A stretch of 44,202 nucleotides of DNA from Candidatus Aminicenantota bacterium (GCA_016927475.1 JAFGMO010000038.1:1-44202); one strand, 5' to 3'; shown: positions 1 through 8,074, counted from the first letter of the stretch. Notes: generated by a model not told the origin, from the sequence alone. A program made the numbers and translations.

Positions 1-1304
1 GGAATTTGGGAAAGCACAGCCAGCATTGGCTGGCCTTTAAAAACAACTGGAAGGGCCTCCAAAAAAAGAGAAATTGGATCGTGAAAATAGGGATCGGGAT
101 TAAAAACCAGCTCGATGAGCTGGAGCTGTTTTTCGTAGCTGGTCAGATCAGCATAAGGTTTAGGATTGTAATACCCTCCCTGGCAATAGACCGTATAATC
201 GTTGGGTTCAACCTTCACTTTGATTTCATGGTAGCGTCCATCCCACTTCTCATCGATGCTGTATCCCAAAACGTAATAGTTTCCCGTGATTTTTTGAATA
301 TCCTCGCTGATCTTTTCAGTGTAGGCCGCCTTTTCAAAATATTTCCCGCCGGAAAATTTCGACATAAGTTGAAGTGAGTCGTCACCACGCTCATATATAG
401 ATTTCATTGTATTGCGTCCGCTCGCCGAATTGACGGTAAAAACAGGAGCGCCGATATCTGCTAATTCGCGGGCCATTTCCGTATACTTCTCCACCATCTG
501 TGTGCCATAATCCTGGCTGCGCATGAGTTTCCGTGTTATGCCTTGAGAAAAAAAGATGATGTTTTTATTGCCCGGAATGAGGCTCATGGATTTCATGAGC
601 TTTCGAAGACCTTCTGCAAAATCGAGCGCCTTGGCCGCCTCCAAATGATGTTCGGGATCGAAACGCGTGTACATCGGCACGCTGCCCATACCGCTGTCAT
701 CATAAGGACGCATAGGCCGCGCCTGCATGAACTCCCAATCGATTTCTTCGGGTAACAGTTTTAACCCCGCCAGGACGGATATCACTTTATTCTGGTCCTT
801 TGTCAAAAAACAATGAATGTTAAATCCCCCTATGTTGGAATAGCTCAAGACGGCCGCCTCATCACCCGGCTGAAGATTTTTCTTCACAAAATGAAGAGCA
901 GCTTCTTTCGATTCTTCAATACCGGCGGAATCGTTGCGGTAATAATCGATAAGGATATAAAACTTGCGGTTGAGGAGAGGGAAAATGGGCTTTTCCTGTT
1001 GCCCTACGGCTTGTTCCGCAGTTGCTTTTTTTTCAAAAACGGGAAGAACATGCTTTTCGAAGGCCTCGATTTCCATCCTTTTTCCATCCTGGAAAATTTC
1101 AAAATTTTTTCCCGTCAAACCTGTAACAGGATTTCCTTCCTTATCGACCACGTAAACCTGAAGCAGTTTGAGAATGACGGAGACAATGTGCTGTGGATTT
1201 TCCTGGTTGTTCGAAGACTCTTTTAGTCCGGACAACAAAACCGGCTGCAGGATAACAGCGAAACTTAGAGCCAAAAAAAGAAAGCGCTTTTTAGTCGTTT
1301 TCAT
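1..1304 (-). CDS. VWA domain protein, acidobacterial VWFA-related type (3' end outside window)
   Basis: The minus strand is open from an ATG at 1304 to the left edge, giving about 434 residues without a stop. A strong Shine-Dalgarno (GGAGGG) lies 7-8 bases before the start. The N-terminus is Lys-rich and then hydrophobic, as in a signal peptide. It is followed by a segment with a 'VDKEGNPVTGL' turn typical of the domain preceding VWA in acidobacterial VWFA-related proteins, and then the VWA fold: 'FYILIDYYRNDS' as a MIDAS-like strand and 'NIIFFSQGI' as a later strand. The MIDAS is not canonical DxSxS, because the strand reads D-Y-Y-R-N-D-S, so metal binding is uncertain. The likely role is an exported protein-binding or adhesion protein. 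Family assignment comes from overall pattern, not from a search. The true C-terminus is not visible. Confidence 0.85.
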   Translation of the reverse strand, partial: MKTTKKRFLFLALSFAVILQPVLLSGLKESSNNQENPQHIVSVILKLLQVYVVDKEGNPVTGLTGKNFEIFQDGKRMEIEAFEKHVLPVFEKKATAEQAVGQQEKPIFPLLNRKFYILIDYYRNDSAGIEESKEAALHFVKKNLQPGDEAAVLSYSNIGGFNIHCFLTKDQNKVISVLAGLKLLPEEIDWEFMQARPMRPYDDSGMGSVPMYTRFDPEHHLEAAKALDFAEGLRKLMKSMSLIPGNKNIIFFSQGITRKLMRSQDYGTQMVEKYTEMARELADIGAPVFTVNSASGRNTMKSIYERGDDSLQLMSKFSGGKYFEKAAYTEKISEDIQKITGNYYVLGYSIDEKWDGRYHEIKVKVEPNDYTVYCQGGYYNPKPYADLTSYEKQLQLIELVFNPDPYFHDPISLFLEALPVVFKGQPMLAVLSQI

Positions 1305-1507
1305 GTGACACCCTCCTTTTGGAGACATCTCGTGCGTTTCATGTCTTTCAGGCGCTGTTTTAAGTATTCTCTCATGTCACCTGGAATACGTCCATCCGCA
1401 TCAAAACGTTTAGCCTGGACTCTCCTCCTATTCGGCCAAAATGTTTAAATTTACCATCTTTTGCAATAAACGGTGCGCTCCTACGTCTTCATCACAAGGA
1501 GGAAAAA

Positions 1508-1642
1508 ATGATCCAAATATTTTTGATATTATCAGCGGCTATGATTTTGGGCTTCTGCCTTTTGGAAAATAAAAACATCCCTGTTTTTCTGCCCATCGAA
1601 CGGATAAACCGGGCAAAACAGGACCGTCCCGGAAAAAGCTAA
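1508..1642 (+). CDS. Small hydrophobic membrane peptide, 44 residues
   Basis: A perfect AAGGAGG at 1496-1502 sits five bases before the ATG. The product starts with a hydrophobic stretch (IQIFLILSAAMILGFCLL, residues 2-19) that could span the membrane or act as a signal anchor. A short polar tail of 25 residues follows, rich in Arg/Lys at the end. The gene is divergent from the VWA protein and stands immediately left of the integron-like insertion. The ribosome-binding site and amphipathic layout support expression, but no family is recognised. It could also be a truncated gene. Confidence 0.5.
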   Translation: MIQIFLILSAAMILGFCLLENKNIPVFLPIERINRAKQDRPGKS

Positions 1643-1685
1643 TGCCGGAATCCGTCATCATGTTCCCCCACTTACCTTTGCCCAC

Positions 1686-1765
1686 ACCCAACATTTGAAA
1701 TAAGCGGTTTGAACCGACGGATCGAAGAGCCGGCGGTTCAAGTCCGCTGGATTGAGTTGTTAGGT
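1686..1765 (-). other. Integron attC site (3' of the GNAT cassette)
   Basis: On the minus strand this 80-base site begins ACCTAAC (R'' box, RYYYAAC) and ends GTTGGGT (R' box, GTTRRRY). The two arms form a long imperfect inverted repeat, with GCGG and TTGAACCG matching on both sides and a short unpaired loop at about 1721-1729. The left arm as read on the minus strand carries one extra A (GCGGAC against GCGGT). That is the extrahelical base expected in the L'' arm of attC, so it fixes the orientation as minus. The site starts 16 bases after the stop codon of the acetyltransferase, as expected for a cassette recombination site. The minus-strand segment starting AACAACTCAATCCAGCGGAC resembles environmental attC sites. 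Confidence 0.85.
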
Positions 1766-1781
1766 GCTTTTATTTTTCACT

Positions 1782-2258
1782 TTATATAAGTTTTTTCTCC
1801 ATATATATACAATCCAGGGAAATATTTTCATTTATAAAGAATTTGTCTTCTTTAATCTTTTTGTAACCAAATCTTTGATAAAATCCTACGGCATTTATTG
1901 TTGATTTCAACACGAGTTTTGTAATATTTTTTTCTTTCGCTATTTCCTCGAGTTGAAATAATAACATTTTTCCAACTCCCTGTTTTATGTATCCAGGCAA
2001 TAAATAAAGTGCTTTTAATTCTTTGTCTGGTACATTAAAAAAGCAATAACCGACAACTTTATTTGAATCCACTGCTGCTACGCCAACATTATCTTGATTT
2101 TTAATACCTTCATCAAATATTTCCGGAGTGAGACTGGCTGTCCAGGCTTCTATTTCTTCTTCAGTGTAATAATCCCTACAGATGCCATATATCGATTGTT
2201 TATGTACAAAAAGAATGGCTTCCTTATCAGTATGTTTAATTTTTTTAATAATTATCAT
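1782..2258 (-). CDS. GNAT family N-acetyltransferase (cassette gene)
   Basis: A 158-residue protein of usual GNAT length. It transfers an acetyl group from acetyl-CoA to an unknown amine. The acetyl-CoA loop appears as 'GYIKQGVGKMLLFQLEE' (the Q/RxxGxG/A motif). It is preceded by the beta-4 strand 'LKALYLLPGY' and followed by 'GFYQRFGYKKI', the classic C-terminal GNAT strand. The start at 2258 (MIIIKK) is chosen because AGGA lies ten bases upstream. A start at 2300 is also open but would run over the end of a small upstream reading frame. The gene is visibly AT-rich and uses AAA/ATA/TTA codons much more than its neighbours, which fits lateral acquisition. Acetyltransferases are among the commonest integron cassette products. 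The substrate cannot be read from the sequence. Confidence 0.85.
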   Translation of the reverse strand: MIIIKKIKHTDKEAILFVHKQSIYGICRDYYTEEEIEAWTASLTPEIFDEGIKNQDNVGVAAVDSNKVVGYCFFNVPDKELKALYLLPGYIKQGVGKMLLFQLEEIAKEKNITKLVLKSTINAVGFYQRFGYKKIKEDKFFINENISLDCIYMEKKLI

Positions 2259-2284
2259 TTCTTTTTTTCCTAAAGGCTTTGCTT

Positions 2285-2443
2285 CTAACCCGGCGCCCAT
2301 AACAACAACGACAAGTAAAGTAACAAAGCCAAATATTTGGCCGAAGGTGCGTAATTTGTTTTCTTCTCAAGCACCAAAAACAGAATAATTAATAGTGCAG
2401 CCATAATAGAATAAGCCGTAGCCTTACTATTAATATACAGCAT
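2285..2443 (-). CDS. Possible small two-helix membrane protein, 52 residues
   Basis: The reading frame starts at an ATG inside the 20-base palindrome at 2433-2452 and ends in TAG at 2285. The product has two clear hydrophobic helices, 'IMAALLIILFLVLEKK' and 'YLALLLYLSLLLWAPG', separated by a short polar loop. It lies upstream of the acetyltransferase on the same strand. Its stop codon sits inside a GGGTTAGAAG sequence that resembles the R' box of an attC. No good ribosome-binding site is visible. Small membrane proteins are frequent in cassette arrays, but with no family recognised this remains tentative. Confidence 0.35.
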   Translation of the reverse strand: MLYINSKATAYSIMAALLIILFLVLEKKTNYAPSAKYLALLLYLSLLLWAPG

Positions 2444-2473
2444 GCTGTATATGATGTATATTGATAGTTAAGT
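2421..2473 (+). repeat. Palindromic element ending in GTTAAGT, possible degenerate attC or cassette boundary
   Basis: The core is a perfect 20-base palindrome (ATATACAGCATGCTGTATAT, 2433-2452). Outer arms TACTATTAATATAC and GTATATTGATAGT can also pair. The right end, GTTAAGT at 2467-2473, fits GTTRRRY, and the left end GCCTTAC is one base off RYYYAAC. The DUF5946 start codon follows 26 bases later, the usual distance for a cassette start. It is shorter and more AT-rich than a normal attC, so it may be degenerate, or a palindrome acting in regulation. Confidence 0.4.
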
Positions 2474-2499
2474 GCCAAAATAGGCAAACGGAGTTATCT

Positions 2500-3027
2500 A
2501 TGAAAATGTGCAAATGCTTTAGCTGCGGTGGGGAATATCCGGATATTCAAGGTCCGATACACCGCTATATGAAATCTTCGCCTGGTTGCTGGGCTGTTTA
2601 CGGTGAAGTTCTGGCGCGTGAATACAGCAACCCTGACTATTTTCAGGTTCATAGATTAACCGTTGATGCTTATGCAGTACAGCATCCGGGATCTATTGAT
2701 AGACAAAGCATACATTCCGTCGGCTTACATCTTATCCGGCTTTGCTTGTTTCTTGAGCATAATCTAACTCCGGAAAATGCTAATGACGCTATGCTTGAAG
2801 CAGGCAAAGAAAAACATAACTTTATATGGTTAAAGCCGCCTGGAACTTTTGGTAATATTACGGCAGCTGATGTTGCTAAAGCCAGAGATGTATCTGAACA
2901 TAAAAAAATAGTAAGAGCATGGGCTCAAAATGCTTGGGATGCTTGGTCGGTTCACCATAATACAATTAGGTCATGGCTGCCTGCTCAACAAATCACTCCA
3001 GCCGACAACAAAATACGGTGCGGCTGA
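2500..3027 (+). CDS. DUF5946 family protein (cassette gene)
   Basis: A 175-residue soluble protein of unknown function. The pattern recognised is an N-terminal Cys cluster 'CKCFSCGG', 'HRYMKSSPGCW', 'DAYAVQHPG' and 'VGLHLIRLCLFLE', all typical of DUF5946. The conserved Cys and His residues suggest metal binding, which is an inference. The ATG at 2500 is preferred over an in-frame start at 2461 because the conserved domain begins right there and the longer start would run across a putative cassette boundary. The last 14 codons and the stop lie within the attC site at 2983-3042, a compact arrangement common in integron cassettes. The gene runs opposite to the acetyltransferase cassette. Confidence 0.8.
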   Translation: MKMCKCFSCGGEYPDIQGPIHRYMKSSPGCWAVYGEVLAREYSNPDYFQVHRLTVDAYAVQHPGSIDRQSIHSVGLHLIRLCLFLEHNLTPENANDAMLEAGKEKHNFIWLKPPGTFGNITAADVAKARDVSEHKKIVRAWAQNAWDAWSVHHNTIRSWLPAQQITPADNKIRCG

Positions 3028-3042
3028 TTTTTGGCGTTAGCC
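2983..3042 (+). other. Integron attC site (59-base-element type)
   Basis: The 60-base site starts GCTCAAC (RYYYAAC) and ends GCGTTAGCC. The final R' box GTTAGCC departs from GTTRRRY at one base. Inner boxes CAGCCGAC (3000-3005 region) and GCGGCTG (3020-3026) pair with a single extra A in the left arm, the normal extrahelical signature for a plus-strand attC. The layout matches the classical 59-base element consensus of resistance integrons (AAC..TC..TCAAGCCGAC ... CGGCTTAA ... GCGTTAG) very closely. It overlaps the DUF5946 stop codon. Cleavage in such sites is between G and TT, here 3036/3037. Confidence 0.88.
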
Positions 3043-3263
3043 ATCCGGTGTGCTATGAGGACTTCGCTCTTTGGAAAACGGAAACGTCTGAGGTGTAATG
3101 ATGACGTCACAATTGATCAATGGCTGCGAAGTGGCCTGTCACAAAAACATCGGCCGCCAAAATATTTGAAATAATCGCAACTCTCAGCCCCCTTTTTTCG
3201 TAGTAATATGTATCAAAAACTATTAAACTGAGAGGTTCATAAAACTAAAATTTAGGAGGACTT

Positions 3264-6200
3264 ATGCGAAAAATTCTGCCTCTTGTTTTTGTCATTCTGT
3301 TTTTGGCGGCAAATATTTTTGCCATCCAGAACGCAAGACTGCTAAGGATGCCGGATATCAACGATGATCTCGTCGTTTTTGTTTATGCCGGCGACATCTG
3401 GCGTGTTCCCGCAGATGGCGGAAACGCCGTCAGGCTGACGTCCCACAAAGGATTGGAAATCTTTCCTAAGATCTCCCCCGACAAAAAGTGGGTCGCCTTC
3501 TCCGGGGAATATTCCGGATCCCGGCAGATTTTTGTCGTTCCTACCGCTGGAGGCGTACCCCGGCAGCTCACTTTTTACAATGACGTCGGCATCATGCCCC
3601 CCCGTGGAGGCTTTGACCACATCCCGCTGGATTGGACGGCGGACAGCCAAAAGATCCTTATCCGGGCCAACCGCACGCCTTACGGTCAAAGAATGGGCAA
3701 ATACTTTTTGTTGGATCTGAAGGGCGGTTTTGAAAAACCTCTGCAGATTCCTGAAGCGGGATTCGGCTCCTTCTCTCCGGACGAGAAGAGCCTCGTCTAC
3801 ACCCCTATATCCCGGGAATTCCGCACCTGGAAACGCACCAAGGGGGGACGGGCCGCAGATGTCTGGACTTACGACCTGGAAAAAGATGTTTCCAAGCGTT
3901 TGACGACATTCAACGGAACCGACCATATGCCTTCATGGTATAAAAATAAAATATATTTTGTCAGCGACCGCGACCTTACCCTGGATTTTTATTCCTATGA
4001 CCTCAACACCGAAGAAATCGCTCAAGTCACCCGGTTCGACGATTTTGATGTTCTCTGGCCCTCCTGCCATAAAAACCAGTTGGTGTTTGAGAAAGGGGGA
4101 TATCTTCATATCCTCAATCTGGATACCGAAAATACCCGTCAGGTCAAGGTCGACATAAATTTCGACAATCCCAACCGGCTTCCCTATTTCAAGAATGTGT
4201 CCCGTGACCTTTCCCGGTTCGGAGCAGGCCTGTCTCCAGACGGAAAACGGGCGGTCTTTGACGGCCGCGGAGATCTTTTCAGTATTCCCGCTGAAAAAGG
4301 TGTCACGCTGAACCTAACCCAAACTCAGGGAATCCGGGAAAAATACCCATCGTGGTCTCCCGACGGCAAATGGATCGCCTACATTTCCGACGAAAGCGGG
4401 GATTATGAGATCTATATGAGGGATCCCCTGGGAAAAAAGGAGCCTGTTCAGCTGACCAAAGACCACAAAGTTTGGAAATACCCCCCCAATTGGTCTCCGG
4501 ATTCAAAATGTATTCTATTTTCCGACGCCGACCGCAAGCTCCAGCTTTTGAATGTGGAATCCAAAAAAATCACGCTGGTCGACAAAGGCACATTTTCCGA
4601 TATCGGGAACTATGAATGGTCCTTCGATTCCAATTGGATCGTCTACAACAAGACCGAAGCCAATCGGCTGGATGCCATCTGGGTCTACTCCGTTGAAAAT
4701 AACAAACCCACAAAAGTGAGCGACGGCAAATATAACGACTATGGCGCAACTTTTTCCAAGTGCGGCAAATACCTATTCTTCATCTCCAACAGGGACTTCA
4801 ACATGAACTTCCAGAACGGCTTCTCATCCATGGAGTTCGACTTCGTATACAACCAAACAGCGCGCATGTATGCCCTGGGACTTGTAAAGGACGCTCCCGA
4901 CCTGTTCAAGGATGAAAACGACCTGGAACAAAAAGAAGAAGAAAAACCCTCTGCCAAGGAAGAAAAACCGGGAGAGAAAAAAGATGAAAAAGCCGAGAAG
5001 AAAGAAGAAAAACCTTCCATCAAAATCGATTTCGACGGTATCAACCAAAGGATCATGGTCTTTCCGCTTGCAACGGACAACTACGGCTTTGTATATGATA
5101 TCGGCGGTAAGGTCCTCTTTTTTAAAGGACGCGAACTGCGTCTTTTCGACCTGAAAACCAAAAAAGACGACCTGGTCATGGAAGGCATCGGAGGCGGAGT
5201 CATTTCGGCCGACAACAAAAAGATGCTCTACAGGGCCCGCGGCCAATGGGGCATCATCGACATCAGGCCCAACCAAAAACCGGGCACGGGAACTCTCGAC
5301 CTCAGCGACATGACGATGAAAATCGATCCGGTCAAAGAGTGGAAACAAATCTACAACGAAGGCTGGAGAATTTTCAGGGATTGGTTTTATGTCACCAACA
5401 TGCACGGCGTGGACTGGAAACAAATGAGAGAAAAATACGCCGCGCTTCTTCCCTATGTCAGCCACAGGGCGGACCTCGACTACATCTTCGGCGAGCTTGT
5501 CGGAGAGCTGAATGTGGGCCACACCTATGTCAACTGGGGTGAATTCGACCGTGTCGACAGGATAGACACGGGACTTCTGGGAGCTGAACTGACGGCCGAT
5601 CCTGCAGCCAAAAGGTTCAAGATCAAAAAGATTTATCAAGGAGAAAACTGGAATGAAAACACCCGCTCGCCGCTCACCGAACCCGGCATCAATGTCAAAG
5701 AAGGCGATTACATCATACGTTTGAACGGACAAAACCTGACCACCGCGGAAAATCCTTATCTGCTGCTGGAAAATACCGCCGGTAAAAAAATCACCATAAC
5801 CGTCAATGCCAAACCCGAGGCTGAAGGTGCCGAGACTTACTGGATAAAGCCCATCCGCAGTGAGCAGGACTTGAGATATCTGGACTGGGTCAACAGCCGC
5901 CGCCGCATGGTGGACAAATTATCCGGCGGACGTATTGCCTACATCCACGTTCCCAATACGGCTGTCGAAGGAAACCGGGAGCTTTTTAAAGGGATATACA
6001 CCTACAGCAATAAAGAGGCCTTTATCATCGATGAGCGCTATAACGGAGGTGGATGGTCACCGGGTAAAATGATCGAAAAGCTTTCCCAGAGGCCCATCAG
6101 CTACTGGCACCGCCGGGGACTGGAATTAAGACAGGAGCCGACCTTCGCCCTAAACGGCCCCATGGTCATGCTGATCAATCATTATTCGTCTTCCGGTGGA

Positions 6201-6578
6201 GATAATTTTCCTTACTGGTTCCGGAAAGCCGACCTGGGAAAACTTATCGGCTCCAGGACCTGGGGCGGACTGGTCGGATACGGCTGGAGCCCCAGCCTTA
6301 TCGATGGTCCTTCTTTCGCGGTCCCCATGTCAGGCATCGTCGGAACGGACGGCGAATTTATTGTCGAAGGAATCGGGGTTTATCCGGATGAGGGTTTTGA
6401 GGTTTATGACAGACCCGAGGAAGTGGCTAAAGGAAAAGATCCTTCTATCGAAGCGGCCGTCAAATACTTGCTCGAAGAGCTGGAGAAAAATCCCGTTAAA
6501 AAGGTCAAAGACCCTGCCGATCCCGACCGCTCCAAGTGGTATGAAAAAGAGATCAAAAAGAGCACGATAAAAAAATAG
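3264..6578 (+). CDS. Tricorn protease homologue, exported S41 peptidase
   Basis: 1104 residues, the usual size of bacterial tricorn proteases. A signal peptide (residues 1-20) is followed by two TolB/WD40-like beta-propeller regions with repeated 'SPDGKW' motifs. A highly charged Lys/Glu linker follows at about residues 549-590. After it come the C1 helical domain (PVKEWKQIYNEGWRIFRDWF), a PDZ-like segment (GDYIIRLNGQNL) and the S41 catalytic core. The catalytic His is about residue 753 in 'NVGHTYV', the nucleophile Ser is 976/977 in 'HYSSSGGDN', and a Glu lies in 'EGIGVYPD'. Tricorn enzymes degrade peptides released by larger proteases; here the signal peptide points to the periplasm. AGGAGG lies just upstream of the start. 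It is a single-gene unit closed by a terminator. Confidence 0.93.
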   Translation: MRKILPLVFVILFLAANIFAIQNARLLRMPDINDDLVVFVYAGDIWRVPADGGNAVRLTSHKGLEIFPKISPDKKWVAFSGEYSGSRQIFVVPTAGGVPRQLTFYNDVGIMPPRGGFDHIPLDWTADSQKILIRANRTPYGQRMGKYFLLDLKGGFEKPLQIPEAGFGSFSPDEKSLVYTPISREFRTWKRTKGGRAADVWTYDLEKDVSKRLTTFNGTDHMPSWYKNKIYFVSDRDLTLDFYSYDLNTEEIAQVTRFDDFDVLWPSCHKNQLVFEKGGYLHILNLDTENTRQVKVDINFDNPNRLPYFKNVSRDLSRFGAGLSPDGKRAVFDGRGDLFSIPAEKGVTLNLTQTQGIREKYPSWSPDGKWIAYISDESGDYEIYMRDPLGKKEPVQLTKDHKVWKYPPNWSPDSKCILFSDADRKLQLLNVESKKITLVDKGTFSDIGNYEWSFDSNWIVYNKTEANRLDAIWVYSVENNKPTKVSDGKYNDYGATFSKCGKYLFFISNRDFNMNFQNGFSSMEFDFVYNQTARMYALGLVKDAPDLFKDENDLEQKEEEKPSAKEEKPGEKKDEKAEKKEEKPSIKIDFDGINQRIMVFPLATDNYGFVYDIGGKVLFFKGRELRLFDLKTKKDDLVMEGIGGGVISADNKKMLYRARGQWGIIDIRPNQKPGTGTLDLSDMTMKIDPVKEWKQIYNEGWRIFRDWFYVTNMHGVDWKQMREKYAALLPYVSHRADLDYIFGELVGELNVGHTYVNWGEFDRVDRIDTGLLGAELTADPAAKRFKIKKIYQGENWNENTRSPLTEPGINVKEGDYIIRLNGQNLTTAENPYLLLENTAGKKITITVNAKPEAEGAETYWIKPIRSEQDLRYLDWVNSRRRMVDKLSGGRIAYIHVPNTAVEGNRELFKGIYTYSNKEAFIIDERYNGGGWSPGKMIEKLSQRPISYWHRRGLELRQEPTFALNGPMVMLINHYSSSGGDNFPYWFRKADLGKLIGSRTWGGLVGYGWSPSLIDGPSFAVPMSGIVGTDGEFIVEGIGVYPDEGFEVYDRPEEVAKGKDPSIEAAVKYLLEELEKNPVKKVKDPADPDRSKWYEKEIKKSTIKK

Positions 6579-6605
6579 CCGCAGATCAAAACTCAGTTAT
6601 CAAAG

Positions 6606-6640
6606 AAAAAAGGCGGAAGGTTTACCTCCCGCCTTTTTTA
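6606..6640 (+). terminator. Rho-independent terminator after the tricorn gene
   Basis: AGGCGG and CCGCCT arms, extended by AAGG/CCTC, enclose a TTTA loop and are followed by a run of T (6634-6639). It lies 28 bases after the stop codon. The A-run on its left side means it could also act for transcripts coming from the right. Confidence 0.85.
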
Positions 6641-6646
6641 TTTATT

Positions 6647-6713
6647 ATGAATTTTTCATGCGCAGGCGCACTCGCGAACGATGAAAATTATTCACTTTTA
6701 TTTTCTAGGTAAT
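6647..6713. repeat. Dispersed intergenic repeat, short copy
   Basis: This stretch matches 39268-39374 at both ends: ATGAAT-TTTCATGCGCA, then CGAACGATGAAAAT, then TTATTTTCTAGGTAAT. It lacks the roughly 40-base hairpin present in the other copy. ATTTTTCAT and ATGAAAAT can pair, so the element can fold. Both copies lie in intergenic spaces. Confidence 0.7.
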
Positions 6714-6721
6714 AATGCAGG

Positions 6722-8053
6722 TTAAGCGTATTTTTCCACTTCCCTCCATAACTTTTTCTTATAATCTTTCCGGTCGAAAAGTTCACATTCTTTGACGCTT
6801 GTGACTTTCTTGGATTCAAAGATCATTTTTTCCATAAATCCCGGTGACCTCCGAATCCCTTCCCCTATATTCAGCAATATAATGTCTCCGTCCCTGAGAT
6901 ATCCATTGCGCAGTGATGTGAAAAAACCGCCCAAAACAATCGCCGCCGCCGGCCCCATGCGGACGGAACGCTCGAAGGCCACGAGACGGGCCAAAAGCAC
7001 AACGGCTTCCTCATCAAAATCCATGATCTCTCCCTCGCTCTCCCGAACCAACGGGCTGAGGACGGGATATGTTTTCGGGTAGCCTGTCGCCAGGGTGGGA
7101 ATTATCGTCTCAGGATTATGATAGATGGGATATGTTTTCTCCCAGCCTTCAGGAAAATTTTTGGATTTTGCCTCTTTCCAGGCATCCGCCATGGGCGAGC
7201 ATTTATTCGATTGGACAAGGAGCATTCGCGGTGTTTTTTTGAAAACACCCAATATTTCCAGCTCCCGGCATCCCTTGACGATGGCCAGAGGACCGGTCCC
7301 TCCGCTTAATGCCTGCATATAAACCGTCGGGAAGTCCTCCAGAAGGCGAAGCCATTCAAAGAGCATCGTTTTTTTCGCCTCAATCCTCATAGGATCAAAG
7401 TTTCCCGCCGCCAGAGGATAACCGTGTTGCTGGGAAAATTCCAGGGCCATCTCCTTGGCCCGCGTGTAATCTCCCTTCACCCGGAAGACCCTTTGTCCGA
7501 AACACCCGATCTCCGCCTCTTGTGCCGATGAAGCGTTTTTGGGAATGAAGGCGTAAAAATTAACTCCGGCCGCTGTTAGATAGCGGGAGTAAGAAACGGC
7601 GATGTTCCCCGTACTCGCGGCAACATAATTGGTGATCTTGTTCTCTTTAAGCACACTGGCAACAACAGAACCACTGAGGTCTTTAAACGTTCCCGTTGGA
7701 TAATTGTCATCATGTCTCTGGGCATAAACCCGGCAGGATAATTTATATTTTCTTTTGGCGAACTCCTCCAGGAATTCCCATCGGTCTATGGGAACGATGC
7801 CCTCATTGCCGGTGATGATATTTTTTCGGTCATTCAAAGGCAGAAAGTCAAAATAATGCCACAGGCCCTCGGGATCTGCCCGTTTCCCATCGGTCAAAGA
7901 TTCCAGTTTTTTTACATCAGCCGTATACTCAACATCCGCCCGGTTGCTGCCACACTCGGGACACCTCTGTCCAGCCTTGAACCAGTCCCTAAAATCGGCA
8001 ATCTCGCTGCTGCAGAGAAGGCATCTCAGAATAAACTTTTTGTTTTTTTCCAT
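6722..8053 (-). CDS. Threonine-synthase-family PLP enzyme, possibly cysteate synthase
   Basis: 443 residues. An N-terminal zinc ribbon (Cys11, 14, 31, 34) precedes a fold-type II PLP domain with the lysine in 'PTGTFKDLSG' (Lys124), the phosphate/substrate loop 'AASTGNIAVSYS', and the PLP-phosphate glycine loop 'ALSGGTGPLA'. Typical threonine synthases have FKDR, while this one has FKDL. The gene lies 21 bases downstream of a CysH-type reductase with its own AAAGGA site, so the two are almost certainly co-transcribed. CysH makes sulfite, and cysteate synthase, a threonine synthase relative, joins sulfite to phosphoserine. Cysteate formation is therefore a reasonable inference. Plain threonine synthase remains possible, but no other threonine pathway gene is nearby. 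Confidence 0.75.
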   Translation of the reverse strand: MEKNKKFILRCLLCSSEIADFRDWFKAGQRCPECGSNRADVEYTADVKKLESLTDGKRADPEGLWHYFDFLPLNDRKNIITGNEGIVPIDRWEFLEEFAKRKYKLSCRVYAQRHDDNYPTGTFKDLSGSVVASVLKENKITNYVAASTGNIAVSYSRYLTAAGVNFYAFIPKNASSAQEAEIGCFGQRVFRVKGDYTRAKEMALEFSQQHGYPLAAGNFDPMRIEAKKTMLFEWLRLLEDFPTVYMQALSGGTGPLAIVKGCRELEILGVFKKTPRMLLVQSNKCSPMADAWKEAKSKNFPEGWEKTYPIYHNPETIIPTLATGYPKTYPVLSPLVRESEGEIMDFDEEAVVLLARLVAFERSVRMGPAAAIVLGGFFTSLRNGYLRDGDIILLNIGEGIRRSPGFMEKMIFESKKVTSVKECELFDRKDYKKKLWREVEKYA

Positions 8054-8074
8054 GGCTTATCCTTTCTTCATATT

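Noticed and set aside
1..1226. Plus-strand frames at 6-377, 543-755 and 813-1226
   Set aside because: All are antisense to the VWA protein, which is open for over 430 codons with recognisable motifs.
1301..1375. A 24-codon minus-strand frame (MREYLKQRLKDMK...) ending with ATGA overlap on the VWA start
   Set aside because: The peptide looks coding-like and the overlap is suggestive, but it has only a weak ribosome-binding site and no ATG start upstream; it may be the tail of an older gene or chance.
1725..1755. GGTTCAAGTCC resembling a tRNA T-arm
   Set aside because: No acceptor stem, D-arm or anticodon arm fits around it; the whole stretch is better explained by the attC palindrome.
4824..5732. 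A 302-codon minus-strand open frame inside the tricorn gene
   Set aside because: It is antisense to a well supported coding region, has no ribosome-binding site, and its poly-Phe content only mirrors the Lys/Glu linker of the tricorn protein.
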